Positions 1-6,358 of a stretch of DNA of 9,431 nt are shown in pieces. The stretch lies in the NCBI GenBank assembly GCA_904501875.1, contig CAJGCQ010000041.1, forward strand, positions 1 to 9,431, read 5' to 3'. A model generated the notes under the pieces. The model saw only the letters and a list, made by a program, of their open reading frames with translations, made no database searches and was not told the DNA's origin. The stretch is from Clostridiaceae bacterium. GTDB lineage: Bacteria > Bacillota > Clostridia > Oscillospirales > Acutalibacteraceae. The position numbers were made by a program, and so were the translations under genes. Numbering within the stretch: the stretch's first letter is position 1; every line of letters starts with the position of its first letter.

Positions 1-107
1 GGACTTGAGCCAACAATATTAAAATTTGTGCCAGGGGTGTGCTAAGGGTGCAAAAAAAGCCGCTTTAATGAATATTGAAGTAACGGATAATTAATAATGC
101 ATAATAC
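1..107. other. Unassigned left edge, no supported gene
   Basis: No gene can be supported here. On the plus strand one frame is open from the window edge for 14 codons, ending at the TAA at 43-45, and could be the tail of an upstream gene. A second frame is open from 23 to a TAA at 92-94 but has no convincing start or ribosome binding site. On the minus strand a short frame runs open to the edge from about 70, again without a start signal. There is an A7 run at 52-58 and AT-rich sequence at 86-107. This is either the end of an upstream gene plus spacer, or simple intergenic DNA. Confidence 0.4.
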
Positions 108-151
108 AAAACGAAAATCCTGCCGACAATAATCGACAGGATTTTCGTTTT
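108..151 (-). terminator. Intrinsic terminator of the tRNA operon
   Basis: A long inverted repeat has arms at 108-126 and 133-151 (19 positions, six-base loop 127-132). The only non-Watson-Crick position is 123/136. Read on the plus strand this is a C-A mismatch; read on the minus strand it is a U-G wobble, so the RNA hairpin is continuous only in the minus-strand transcript, that of the tRNAs. The minus-strand hairpin ends in UUUU (complement of 108-111) and begins with AAAA, so it is a symmetrical A/U-flanked hairpin that may also stop plus-strand transcription. Its first base is the last base of the tRNA-Trp CCA end. Confidence 0.85.
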
Positions 152-226
152 GGCAGGGGCAGAAGGGATCGAACCCTCGGCACTCGGTTTTGGAGACCGA
201 TGCTCTACCAGCTGAGCTATACCCCT
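151..226 (-). tRNA. tRNA-Trp (anticodon CCA)
   Basis: The minus strand folds into a complete 76-base cloverleaf. The acceptor stem AGGGGTA pairs with TGCCCCT (one G-T). The D arm is GCTC/GAGC, the anticodon stem is TCGGT/ACCGA with loop CTCCAAA, and the T arm is GAGGG/CCTTC with loop TTCGATC. The anticodon CCA lies at 191-193 (complement). The discriminator base is G, as expected for bacterial tRNA-Trp, and the 3' CCA is encoded in the DNA. It is 11 bases downstream of the CAT-anticodon tRNA, on the same strand and probably the same transcript. A terminator hairpin begins on its last base. Confidence 0.97.
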
Positions 227-237
227 AAATGCTTATT

Positions 238-314
238 TGGTGGGGCATCACGGACTCGAACCGCGGACCGACCGGTTATGAGCCGGTTGCTCTAACCAAC
301 TGAGCTAATGCCCC
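238..314 (-). tRNA. tRNA with anticodon CAT, probably elongator tRNA-Met
   Basis: The minus strand gives a 77-base cloverleaf. Acceptor GGGGCAT/ATGCCCC is fully paired, D arm GCTC/GAGC, anticodon stem ACCGG/CCGGT with loop CTCATAA, T arm CGCGG/CCGTG with loop TTCGAGT. The discriminator is A and CCA is encoded. The anticodon CAT is at 278-280 (complement). The paired first base pair and the lack of the GGG/CCC anticodon stem rule out initiator tRNA. A CAT anticodon could also be the isoleucine tRNA whose C34 is changed to lysidine by TilS. I favour elongator Met but cannot exclude Ile2 by eye. Confidence 0.93.
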
Positions 315-329
315 AAACAAGCAAGAATT

Positions 330-357
330 ATTATAACATAAAATACAGATTTGTCAA
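330..357 (-). promoter_or_regulatory. Sigma-A promoter of the tRNA operon
   Basis: On the minus strand a perfect TTGACA (-35, complement of 352-357) is followed after 16 bases by a perfect TATAAT (-10, complement of 330-335). Transcription would start near 322-324, about 8-10 bases before the 5' end of the CAT-anticodon tRNA at 314, a typical short tRNA leader. AT-rich sequence just upstream of the -35 (358-377) could act as an UP element, which is inference. Two perfect hexamers suit a highly expressed stable-RNA operon. Confidence 0.88.
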
Positions 358-487
358 TAGCTGAATTTAAATTTTTCAGGTTTTCGGGAAAATATGTTGA
401 TTGGCGCCTACAAATAGTATATGCTTATAAATTAATTATGTTAATAAGGCGGAAATGGTTAAAAAAGGTTACAAACTCATTTAAAGG

Positions 488-517
488 TTGACATTAAGGG
501 GCTTTTTTTGATAAAAT
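488..517 (+). promoter_or_regulatory. Sigma-A-like promoter of the yicC-prpC operon
   Basis: A perfect TTGACA at 488-493 is followed after 18 bases by TAAAAT (five of six matches) at 512-517. TG at 509-510 makes this an extended -10 (TGATAAAAT), which can offset the slightly long spacer. The spacer contains a T7 run at 503-509. Transcription would start near 523-525, giving a leader of about 30 bases before the yicC ATG, too short for a riboswitch. It is the only good plus-strand promoter seen ahead of the ten-gene run. Confidence 0.7.
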
Positions 518-555
518 AATATGAACTATTATATAAATTTTTGGAAGTGAAAATA

Positions 556-1434
556 ATGGTAAGAAGTATGACCGGTTTCGGCAGGGCAAAGTACTCAGAA
601 AACGGACTCGACATAACGGTTGAATTCAAATCGGTCAACCACAGGTATTTTGAGTTTACCTCGAGGCTGCCTAAGGGCTATATGTTCCTTGATGAAAAGC
701 TCAAGAGCTTTTGTCAGCAGAGAATTTCCCGAGGGAAGGTAGAGGCGGCGGTCATAATTGAGGATAACAGCGAGAGTGCGGCCGTAGTTGAGATTAACGG
801 GGCGTATGCGGGGGCGTATCTTGCGGCTGTCAAAGATATGTCGAGGCGGTACGGTATAAAAAACGATGTGAAGATGTCATCACTCGTAACCAATCCCGAG
901 CTTTTTATGGTAAAAAAGCAGGCTGTCCCTGAAGAAACGGTTACTGAAGCGGTACTTAAAACCGCTGAAGAAGCGTTGCAAAGCTTTATTTCAATGCGTG
1001 AGGCAGAAGGCGAGCGCCTTAAAAGCGATGTGAAGACACGCACCGATTTTATTTTGGAAAAGGTCGCCTTTGTAGAGGAGCGCTCACCTGAAACCGTAAA
1101 GGCATACCGTGAGAAACTGGAGCAGAAAATAAAGGAGCTTATAGGCGATGTTCAGGTTGACGAGCAGCGCCTTTTGACCGAGACTGCCATATTTGCCGAC
1201 AAGGTGGCGGTTGCCGAGGAAACAGTAAGGCTTAAAAGCCATATTAGACAGTTTTGCAGTCTGCTTGACTCCGACGAGCCGATAGGCAGAAAGCTTGACT
1301 TCATCGTTCAGGAAATGAATAGAGAGGCAAACACCATCGGCTCAAAGGCTCAGAATATTGAAATTGCCCACACGGTGGTTGACATAAAATCGGAAATCGA
1401 AAAAATAAGAGAGCAGATACAAAATATCGAATAA
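556..1434 (+). CDS. yicC: YicC/YloC family endoribonuclease
   Basis: This 292-residue protein has the family signature at its very N-terminus (VRSMTGFGRAKY) followed by the conserved EFKSVNHRYFEFTSRLP block, which together define the YicC N-terminal domain. The C-terminal DUF1732-type domain has the conserved stretch with DEPIGRKLDF, QEMNREANTIGSKA and a helical end (IEKIREQIQNIE). Known members: E. coli YicC and B. subtilis YloC are reported as RNA endonucleases, and E. coli YicC affects small-RNA turnover; that role here is by homology. I chose ATG 556, not the in-frame TTG at 541, because GGAAG at 543-547 gives a correctly spaced ribosome binding site and the family begins at this methionine. 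It is the first gene of the operon, and its stop lies 15 bases before the next start. Confidence 0.95.
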   Translation: MVRSMTGFGRAKYSENGLDITVEFKSVNHRYFEFTSRLPKGYMFLDEKLKSFCQQRISRGKVEAAVIIEDNSESAAVVEINGAYAGAYLAAVKDMSRRYGIKNDVKMSSLVTNPELFMVKKQAVPEETVTEAVLKTAEEALQSFISMREAEGERLKSDVKTRTDFILEKVAFVEERSPETVKAYREKLEQKIKELIGDVQVDEQRLLTETAIFADKVAVAEETVRLKSHIRQFCSLLDSDEPIGRKLDFIVQEMNREANTIGSKAQNIEIAHTVVDIKSEIEKIREQIQNIE

Positions 1435-1449
1435 AGGATGCGGAAAAAT

Positions 1450-1719
1450 ATGAAGCTTGTTAATATCGGATTCGGAAATATGGTGTCGGCAAGCCGTATG
1501 GTTGCGATAGTAAGCCCCGAATCTGCGCCTATAAAGCGTATAATTCAGGATGCAAAGGAGCGGGGGACGCTTATTGATGCCACCCACGGCAGGCGCACAA
1601 GGGCGGTTATTATAACCGACAGTGACCATATAATTTTAACCTATCTCCAGTCGGAAACGGTTGCAAACCGTATGACCGAGGACGAGGAGGTACTCGATGA
1701 GGAGGAAGAAGATGAATAA
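1450..1719 (+). CDS. remA: RemA family DNA-binding regulator (DUF370)
   Basis: This 89-residue protein matches the RemA/DUF370 family almost end to end: MKLVNIGFGNMVSASRMVAIVSPESAP is followed by IKRIIQDAKERG, LIDATHGRRTRAVIITDSDH and a short Q-SETVANR block. In B. subtilis RemA is a DNA-binding activator of biofilm matrix genes; the regulon in this organism is unknown, so a matrix role is inference. The family is widespread in Bacillota and usually sits between yicC and gmk, as here. I chose ATG 1450 because the family begins MKL; an upstream in-frame ATG at 1438 would lie on top of the AAAGGA ribosome binding site. The protein ends in a strongly acidic tail (EDEEVLDEEEEDE) that also encodes the gmk ribosome binding site. 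It overlaps gmk by 8 bases. Confidence 0.93.
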   Translation: MKLVNIGFGNMVSASRMVAIVSPESAPIKRIIQDAKERGTLIDATHGRRTRAVIITDSDHIILTYLQSETVANRMTEDEEVLDEEEEDE

Positions 1720-2320
1720 AGGCGGTGTATTTATAATATCGGGCCCGTCAGGTTCAGGAAAGGACACGGTTTTAGCCGAGCTTTTTAAGAAAAAAACCGA
1801 TCTGCTTTTTTCGATATCCTCTATAACAAGACCGATGCGTCAGGGTGAGAAAGAGGGCGAAAAGTACAACTTTATAGCTAAAGAAAAATTCGAATATATG
1901 ATTGAAAACGATATGCTCCTTGAACATAATATCTTTGTGGGAAATTACTACGGAACTCCCCGCGAGCCTGTTGAAAAGGCAGTTTCAGAAGGTAAGGATA
2001 TTATAATCGAGGTTGATGTAAACGGTGCGGCACAGATAAGAGAGAAGCTGCCCGAGGCGGTGAGTATATTTATTATGCCGCCTTCCTTCCATGAGCTTAA
2101 AAGAAGGCTCAAAGGCAGGGGAACCGAGTCCGAGGAGCTTATAGAAAAGCGGCTTAACAGTGCGCTCGGAGAGATTAAGCGTGCGGCAGAATACGATTAT
2201 ATTATTGTAAACGACAATATTACGGCGGCAGCCGATAATATATTATCTGTGATTTTAAGCTCAAGTTTTAAAACCGACAGACAGAAAAATATTATTGATG
2301 AGGTGCTTTCAAAATGCTGA
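1712..2320 (+). CDS. gmk: Guanylate kinase
   Basis: Cytosolic enzyme that converts GMP and ATP to GDP and ADP, supplying GTP. The 202-residue length is normal. The P-loop is GPSGSGKDT (residues 11-19). GMP-binding elements follow: ITRPMRQGE (38-46, with R40 and R43), Y52 in KYNF, LLEH with E71, NYYGTP (78-83) and EVDVNG (100-105, with D102). The lid region RLKGRGTES supplies arginines for ATP. I chose ATG 1712 because GAGGAGG at 1699-1705 precedes it at the right distance; the upstream ATG at 1697 would begin before that site and add five residues. It overlaps the remA-like gene by 8 bases and rpoZ by 7, so the three are probably translationally coupled. Firmicutes Gmk enzymes are known (p)ppGpp targets; not visible here. 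Confidence 0.97.
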   Translation: MNKGGVFIISGPSGSGKDTVLAELFKKKTDLLFSISSITRPMRQGEKEGEKYNFIAKEKFEYMIENDMLLEHNIFVGNYYGTPREPVEKAVSEGKDIIIEVDVNGAAQIREKLPEAVSIFIMPPSFHELKRRLKGRGTESEELIEKRLNSALGEIKRAAEYDYIIVNDNITAAADNILSVILSSSFKTDRQKNIIDEVLSKC

Positions 2321-2499
2321 ATCCCAACATAGGAAAACTTATTAAGAATTATGACAACAGATACCGTCTTGTAATCGATATCGCATACAATGCGCGTGAG
2401 ATTTCAAAGGGTATAGAGGAATCGGGCGAAATTACAACTGAAAAGCCTGTAAGTATGGCTATTGATAAATTAGCGGAAAATATTTCTTTGGAAAAATAA
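2314..2499 (+). CDS. rpoZ: RNA polymerase omega subunit
   Basis: A 61-residue protein recognised as omega by its N-terminal MLNPNIGKLIKNYDNRYRLV segment, the AYNAREI helix that corresponds to the conserved AKRAR-type helix, and the C-terminal KPVSMAIDKLAENIS block. Omega binds the beta-prime subunit of RNA polymerase and helps its folding and assembly. The length is slightly short for Bacillota omega (usually mid to high sixties). The start ATG 2314 overlaps the gmk stop by 7 bases, and GAGGTG at 2300-2305 inside gmk is a plausible ribosome binding site with an 8-base spacer. The gmk-rpoZ pairing is conserved across many bacteria and supports the call for such a small protein. Confidence 0.93.
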   Translation: MLNPNIGKLIKNYDNRYRLVIDIAYNAREISKGIEESGEITTEKPVSMAIDKLAENISLEK

Positions 2500-2522
2500 T
2501 TATTTGGTTGGGAGGAATTGTA

Positions 2523-4949
2523 ATGGAGGGCCTTACGGCACAAATCGCACTTGACGGTGCGACCTTTGCCTTTGACAGGCTTTATACCTATATAATTCCG
2601 CCTGAGCTTCAGGGAAGGGCCTGTCCCGGTATGCGGGTTACCGTGCCTTTTGGAAAGGGAAACCTTAAAAAGCAGGGTATGATTTTCCGGCTTGAAACTG
2701 CTGAGCTTAAGGGGCTTAAACCGATTCTTTCGGTTACGGATAATGCCCCTGTTTTAAGCGGGGAAATGCTGGGGCTTTGCGAGTATATGCGGGAAAATTA
2801 TTTCTGTACATATTATGAGGCGGTACATGCGGCCCTGCCTGCAGGAATGAGCTTTAAGCTTATAAGCTTTTATTCGGCTAATGAGGAGTTTTCTTTGTTT
2901 TCTTCGCTTGACGGTACTGAAAGGGAAATATTTGAGTATCTTAAAACAAAGGGCGAAAAGGACGCAGACGCTCTTAAAAGAAGGTTCGGAGTAACCGACG
3001 GGCTTTTAGTAAATCTTTCCGAAAAGCAGGCGCTTATTTTAAGCCGAGAGCCTAAACGCAGGCTTGGCGATGCTAATGAAAAGTGGGTTAGACTTGCTGT
3101 ACCTTTCGATGAGCTTGAAGGCATAACACTCACTAAAAGACAGCGTGAAATAGCCGAGCTTGTAGGCGGAACCGACGGCATTAGCGTTAAAGAGATTAAA
3201 TACTTTACGGGTGTTTCCCAGTCGGTGATTGACGGTCTTATAAGCCGAGAAGTGCTTATAAGCTTTGAAAAGCGGGTTTTTAGAACCGAGAGGAAAGGTG
3301 TCACGGTTTCCGAAAATGCCGAAATCACTCTTACAGAAGAGCAACAGACCGCCTTTGACGGGCTTATTTCAAAATATAACGAGCAAAACGGCAATATTTC
3401 GCTGCTTTACGGCATAACGGGCTCGGGTAAAACGCAGGTGTTTTTAAAGCTTGCAGACGAGGTTTCGTCTAAAGGGCGAGGGGTTATTGTGATGGTTCCT
3501 GAAATTGCACTTACACCCCAGATGCTGAGGATTTTTACCGAGCGTTACGGAGAAAAGGTTGCGGTTTTTCACAGCGCAATGTCCCAGGGAGCCCGTATGG
3601 ACGAGTGGGAGCGGGTGAGAAGCGGTAAAGCACGCATAGCTTTAGGCACAAGAAGCGCAGTTTTTGCCCCGTTTAACAATTTAGGGCTTATTATAATTGA
3701 TGAAGAGCAGGAGCACACCTATAAGTCGGAGCAGTCTCCCCGATTTCACGCAAGGGAGCTTGCCGCTTTTAGAACAAGGTATAATAAGGGGCTTTTGTGC
3801 TTAGCTTCGGCTACGCCGTCGGTTGAAAGCTTTACGGCGGCGAGTAAGGGTAAATACTCCCTTTATATGCTTACCAAACGCTATGGCGGTGCGGTTTTAC
3901 CTGAGGTAGAGACCGTAGATATGAAAAAAGAGATATTAAGTGGTAATTCCTCCCCTATAAGCCGCAGGCTTTATGAGGCGGTAAATGAAACCCTTGATAA
4001 TAAAAAACAGGTTATACTTCTTTTAAACCGCCGGGGGCATAACACATATATTTCCTGTCCCGAATGCGGGTATGTTATGACCTGCCCTAATTGCAGTATT
4101 TCCCTTACATATCATTCGGCTAATCACCGACTGATGTGCCATTACTGCGGTTATTCTGTTTTGGCGGATACTAAATGCCCTGAGTGCGGCAGCAGCCATA
4201 TGAAGTTTTTGGGTGCGGGAACTCAAAGATTAGAAGAGGAGATTAAAAACCTTTTCCCGAAGGCGAGGGTCCTGCGGGTTGACGCAGACAGTACCTTGGC
4301 GAGGGAGTCTTATTCCGAGTATTTAAATGCCTTTGGGGCTGGGGAGTACGATATACTTTTAGGAACCCAGATGGTTGCAAAGGGACTTGATTTCCCAAAT
4401 GTAACACTTGTGGGGGTTTTGGGGGCGGACAGCGCCGCCTTTAGCGAGGATTATAGGAGCTTTGAGCGCACCTTTTCCCTGCTTACACAGGTTGTAGGCA
4501 GAGCGGGCAGGGGTGAAAATGCAGGTCTTGCCATAGTTCAGTCGATAAACCCAGACAGCGAGCTCATAGGCCTTGCCGCAAAGCAGGATTATGAGAGCTT
4601 TTACGAAAGCGAGATAATGACCCGTAGATTGATGATTTACCCGCCGTATTGCGATATTTGCGTAGTTTGGGCCCGTTCGGGAGAGCGCAAAAACGCCGAA
4701 ACGGCAATAAACGGCATTTTTGGTAAAATTAAGGAAATGATAAATGACGAATACAAAGATGTTAAGTTGATAATTTTAGGCCCCGCACCTGCGGCGGTGC
4801 CTGTGGTAAATGGTAAATACCGATACAGAATGATTATAAAATGCAAAAACAGCAGGAGATTTAGGGAAATGTTAAGGCGCACACTTGAAATTAAGCGCCC
4901 GTCCGATACGGCGGTTATTGTGGATATGAATCCTGACAACATTATTTAG
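2523..4949 (+). CDS. priA: Primosomal protein N', replication restart helicase PriA
   Basis: PriA is a superfamily 2 DNA helicase that recognises stalled forks and reloads the replisome. The 808-residue length is normal. An N-terminal DNA-binding domain (about 1-105) and a winged-helix region lead to the helicase core: Walker A GITGSGKT (297-304), DEEQ box (393-396, followed by EHTYKS), GTQMVAKGLDF (614-624) and QVVGRAGRG (656-664). The inserted zinc region has all eight cysteines (C512, C515, C521, C524, C539, C542, C552, C555). A C-terminal domain follows to the end. The box reads DEEQ rather than the DEEH of E. coli; I believe this is common in Firmicutes. ATG 2523 has GGAGG at 2511-2515 with a 7-base spacer; an in-frame TTG at 2508 lies before that site and is rejected. 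coaBC, which precedes priA in B. subtilis, is missing. Confidence 0.97.
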   Translation: MEGLTAQIALDGATFAFDRLYTYIIPPELQGRACPGMRVTVPFGKGNLKKQGMIFRLETAELKGLKPILSVTDNAPVLSGEMLGLCEYMRENYFCTYYEAVHAALPAGMSFKLISFYSANEEFSLFSSLDGTEREIFEYLKTKGEKDADALKRRFGVTDGLLVNLSEKQALILSREPKRRLGDANEKWVRLAVPFDELEGITLTKRQREIAELVGGTDGISVKEIKYFTGVSQSVIDGLISREVLISFEKRVFRTERKGVTVSENAEITLTEEQQTAFDGLISKYNEQNGNISLLYGITGSGKTQVFLKLADEVSSKGRGVIVMVPEIALTPQMLRIFTERYGEKVAVFHSAMSQGARMDEWERVRSGKARIALGTRSAVFAPFNNLGLIIIDEEQEHTYKSEQSPRFHARELAAFRTRYNKGLLCLASATPSVESFTAASKGKYSLYMLTKRYGGAVLPEVETVDMKKEILSGNSSPISRRLYEAVNETLDNKKQVILLLNRRGHNTYISCPECGYVMTCPNCSISLTYHSANHRLMCHYCGYSVLADTKCPECGSSHMKFLGAGTQRLEEEIKNLFPKARVLRVDADSTLARESYSEYLNAFGAGEYDILLGTQMVAKGLDFPNVTLVGVLGADSAAFSEDYRSFERTFSLLTQVVGRAGRGENAGLAIVQSINPDSELIGLAAKQDYESFYESEIMTRRLMIYPPYCDICVVWARSGERKNAETAINGIFGKIKEMINDEYKDVKLIILGPAPAAVPVVNGKYRYRMIIKCKNSRRFREMLRRTLEIKRPSDTAVIVDMNPDNII

Positions 4950-4960
4950 GAGGAAAGGTT

Positions 4961-5422
4961 TTGGCTATAAGAAATATAGTAAAGTTAGGCGATGATGTTT
5001 TAAGGAAGGTCTGCCGCACCCAGATGACCTTTGATGAAAAATTAGCCACTACACTTGACGATATGGTGGAGACAATGTATATGGCGGAGGGCGTAGGCCT
5101 TGCCGCACCGCAGATTGGAATACTAAGACGGTATTGCGTAGTTGATGTAGGGGACGGCATAATCGAGCTTGTAAACCCCGTTATTGAGAGTATGAGCGGA
5201 GAGCAGATAGGGGATGAAGGCTGTCTTTCCATTCCGAACAGATACGAGAGCGTGAAAAGACCTATGACGGTCACCGTCCGAGCACAGGATAGGAAGGGTA
5301 ACAGCTTTACTATAACCGCTGAGGGCTTTAAGGCGAGGGCGATTTGCCACGAAATCGACCACCTTGACGGCATACTTTATATTGATAAGACCGATAAAAA
5401 AATTCGTCGCAGAGGTGAATAA
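4961..5422 (+). CDS. def: Peptide deformylase
   Basis: Metalloenzyme that removes the formyl group from the N-terminal methionine of new proteins. All three signature motifs are present: motif 1 GVGLAAPQ (44-51), motif 2 EGCLS (86-90) and motif 3 HEIDH (130-134). C88, H130 and H134 are the metal ligands and E131 the catalytic base. At 153 residues it is a compact, type 1-like length. The start is TTG 4961: AGGAGG at 4948-4953 sits 7 bases before it, the family's N-terminus (AIRNIVKLGDDVLRK) begins there, and no in-frame ATG is available nearby. The ribosome binding site overlaps the priA stop. Its stop TAA is followed immediately by the fmt ATG, so formylation and deformylation are made together. 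Confidence 0.97.
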   Translation: MAIRNIVKLGDDVLRKVCRTQMTFDEKLATTLDDMVETMYMAEGVGLAAPQIGILRRYCVVDVGDGIIELVNPVIESMSGEQIGDEGCLSIPNRYESVKRPMTVTVRAQDRKGNSFTITAEGFKARAICHEIDHLDGILYIDKTDKKIRRRGE

Positions 5423-6358
5423 ATGAGGCTTGTTTTTATGGGAACGCCCGATTATGCGGTTAATACTTTAGAGGCGTTAATATCGGCGGGTCATAATGTG
5501 GTGGCGGTTTTCGCACAGCCCGATAAGCCCGTGGGCAGAAAGCATATAATAACCCCGCCTCCTGTTAAGGTATGCGCCGAAAATCACGGGATTACGGTTT
5601 ATCAGCCGAATACGCTAAGGGACGGCAAGGCAGAAGAAATATTAAGGGAAATAGCTCCCGACGCTATTGTTGTTGTGGCTTACGGAAAGATATTGCCGAA
5701 AGAAATACTCGATATTCCGAAATACGGCTGTGTAAACGGTCACGCATCACTATTGCCTAAATACCGAGGTGCTTCGCCGATACAGTGGTGCATAGTCTGC
5801 GGTGAAAGCCGGACGGGCGTTACTGCAATGAAAATGGACGAGGGTATGGATACGGGAGATATTCTAAAAATCGCAAAAACCGATATCGGCACCGATGAGA
5901 CCGCCGAGGAGCTTTTTGACAGGCTTTCAGGTTTAACCGCCGAGCTTTTGGTAAATACCCTTGCTGATTTGGAAAGCGGAAATATCACGCCGCAAAAACA
6001 GGACGAAGAAAAGGCAAGCTATGCGCCTATAATTAAAAAGGAAATGGCACAGCTTGATTTTGAAAATAAGACCGCAAAAGAGGTTCACAATGCGGTGAGG
6101 GGCTATTATTCCTGGCCCTGCGCCTACTTTTTCCTTGAAGGCAAGCGTGTAAAGGTTATAAAAGCGGCGGTTTCCGATAATACGGACGCTCGGGCGGGGA
6201 CGGTTATTAAAAGCGATGACAGCCTTGTCATCGCCTGTAAGGATGGTACGGCAGTAGAGCTTGTAATGGTTCAGCCCGAGGGCTCAAAGCCGATGACTGC
6301 GAAACAAATGCTTTGCGGCAGACCGATAGTACAAGGTACGGTGATAGGCTGTGAGTAA
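5423..6358 (+). CDS. fmt: Methionyl-tRNA formyltransferase
   Basis: Transfers a formyl group from 10-formyltetrahydrofolate to initiator methionyl-tRNA. The 311-residue length is typical. The N-terminal Rossmann-type domain begins RLVFMGTPDYAV and carries QPDKPVGRK. The catalytic segment contains N105, H107 (in VNGHASLLPKYRGASPIQW) and D143 (in MKMDEGMDTGDIL), matching E. coli N106, H108 and D144 with a constant offset of one. A C-terminal OB-like tRNA-binding domain starts near residue 205 (MAQLDFENKTAKEVHNAVRG). The start ATG abuts the def stop, with GAGGTG at 5412-5417 in the end of def as ribosome binding site. The 3' end overlaps rsmB by 8 bases. Confidence 0.97.
   Translation: MRLVFMGTPDYAVNTLEALISAGHNVVAVFAQPDKPVGRKHIITPPPVKVCAENHGITVYQPNTLRDGKAEEILREIAPDAIVVVAYGKILPKEILDIPKYGCVNGHASLLPKYRGASPIQWCIVCGESRTGVTAMKMDEGMDTGDILKIAKTDIGTDETAEELFDRLSGLTAELLVNTLADLESGNITPQKQDEEKASYAPIIKKEMAQLDFENKTAKEVHNAVRGYYSWPCAYFFLEGKRVKVIKAAVSDNTDARAGTVIKSDDSLVIACKDGTAVELVMVQPEGSKPMTAKQMLCGRPIVQGTVIGCE

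Noticed and set aside
397..425. Possible second plus-strand promoter (TTGATT, 17 bases, TATGCT)
   Set aside because: Both hexamers match the consensus only partly and a much better promoter lies at 488-517. In AT-rich DNA such weak matches are expected by chance.
423..450. Inverted repeat CTTAT/ATAAG upstream of the operon
   Set aside because: Only five clean base pairs followed by mismatches in AT-rich sequence; too weak to call an operator or hairpin.
494..510. T7 run at 503-509 as a terminator
   Set aside because: No GC-rich inverted repeat precedes it. It fits as the spacer of the yicC promoter.
393..540. Riboswitch or T-box leader before yicC
   Set aside because: The predicted leader is only about 30 bases, with no terminator-antiterminator structure.
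541..555. TTG 541 as the yicC start
   Set aside because: It overlaps the GGAAG ribosome binding site, and the family N-terminus begins at ATG 556.
2870..3394. Minus-strand open frame of 174 codons inside priA
   Set aside because: It lies wholly opposite priA, has low-complexity serine-rich composition typical of an antisense shadow, and shows no family motif. The other minus-strand frames opposite def, fmt, rsmB and rlmN were rejected for the same reason.
3699..3710. DEEQ instead of DEEH in PriA motif II as a damaged helicase
   Set aside because: All other helicase motifs and all eight zinc cysteines are intact, and I believe glutamine at this place is common in Firmicutes PriA.
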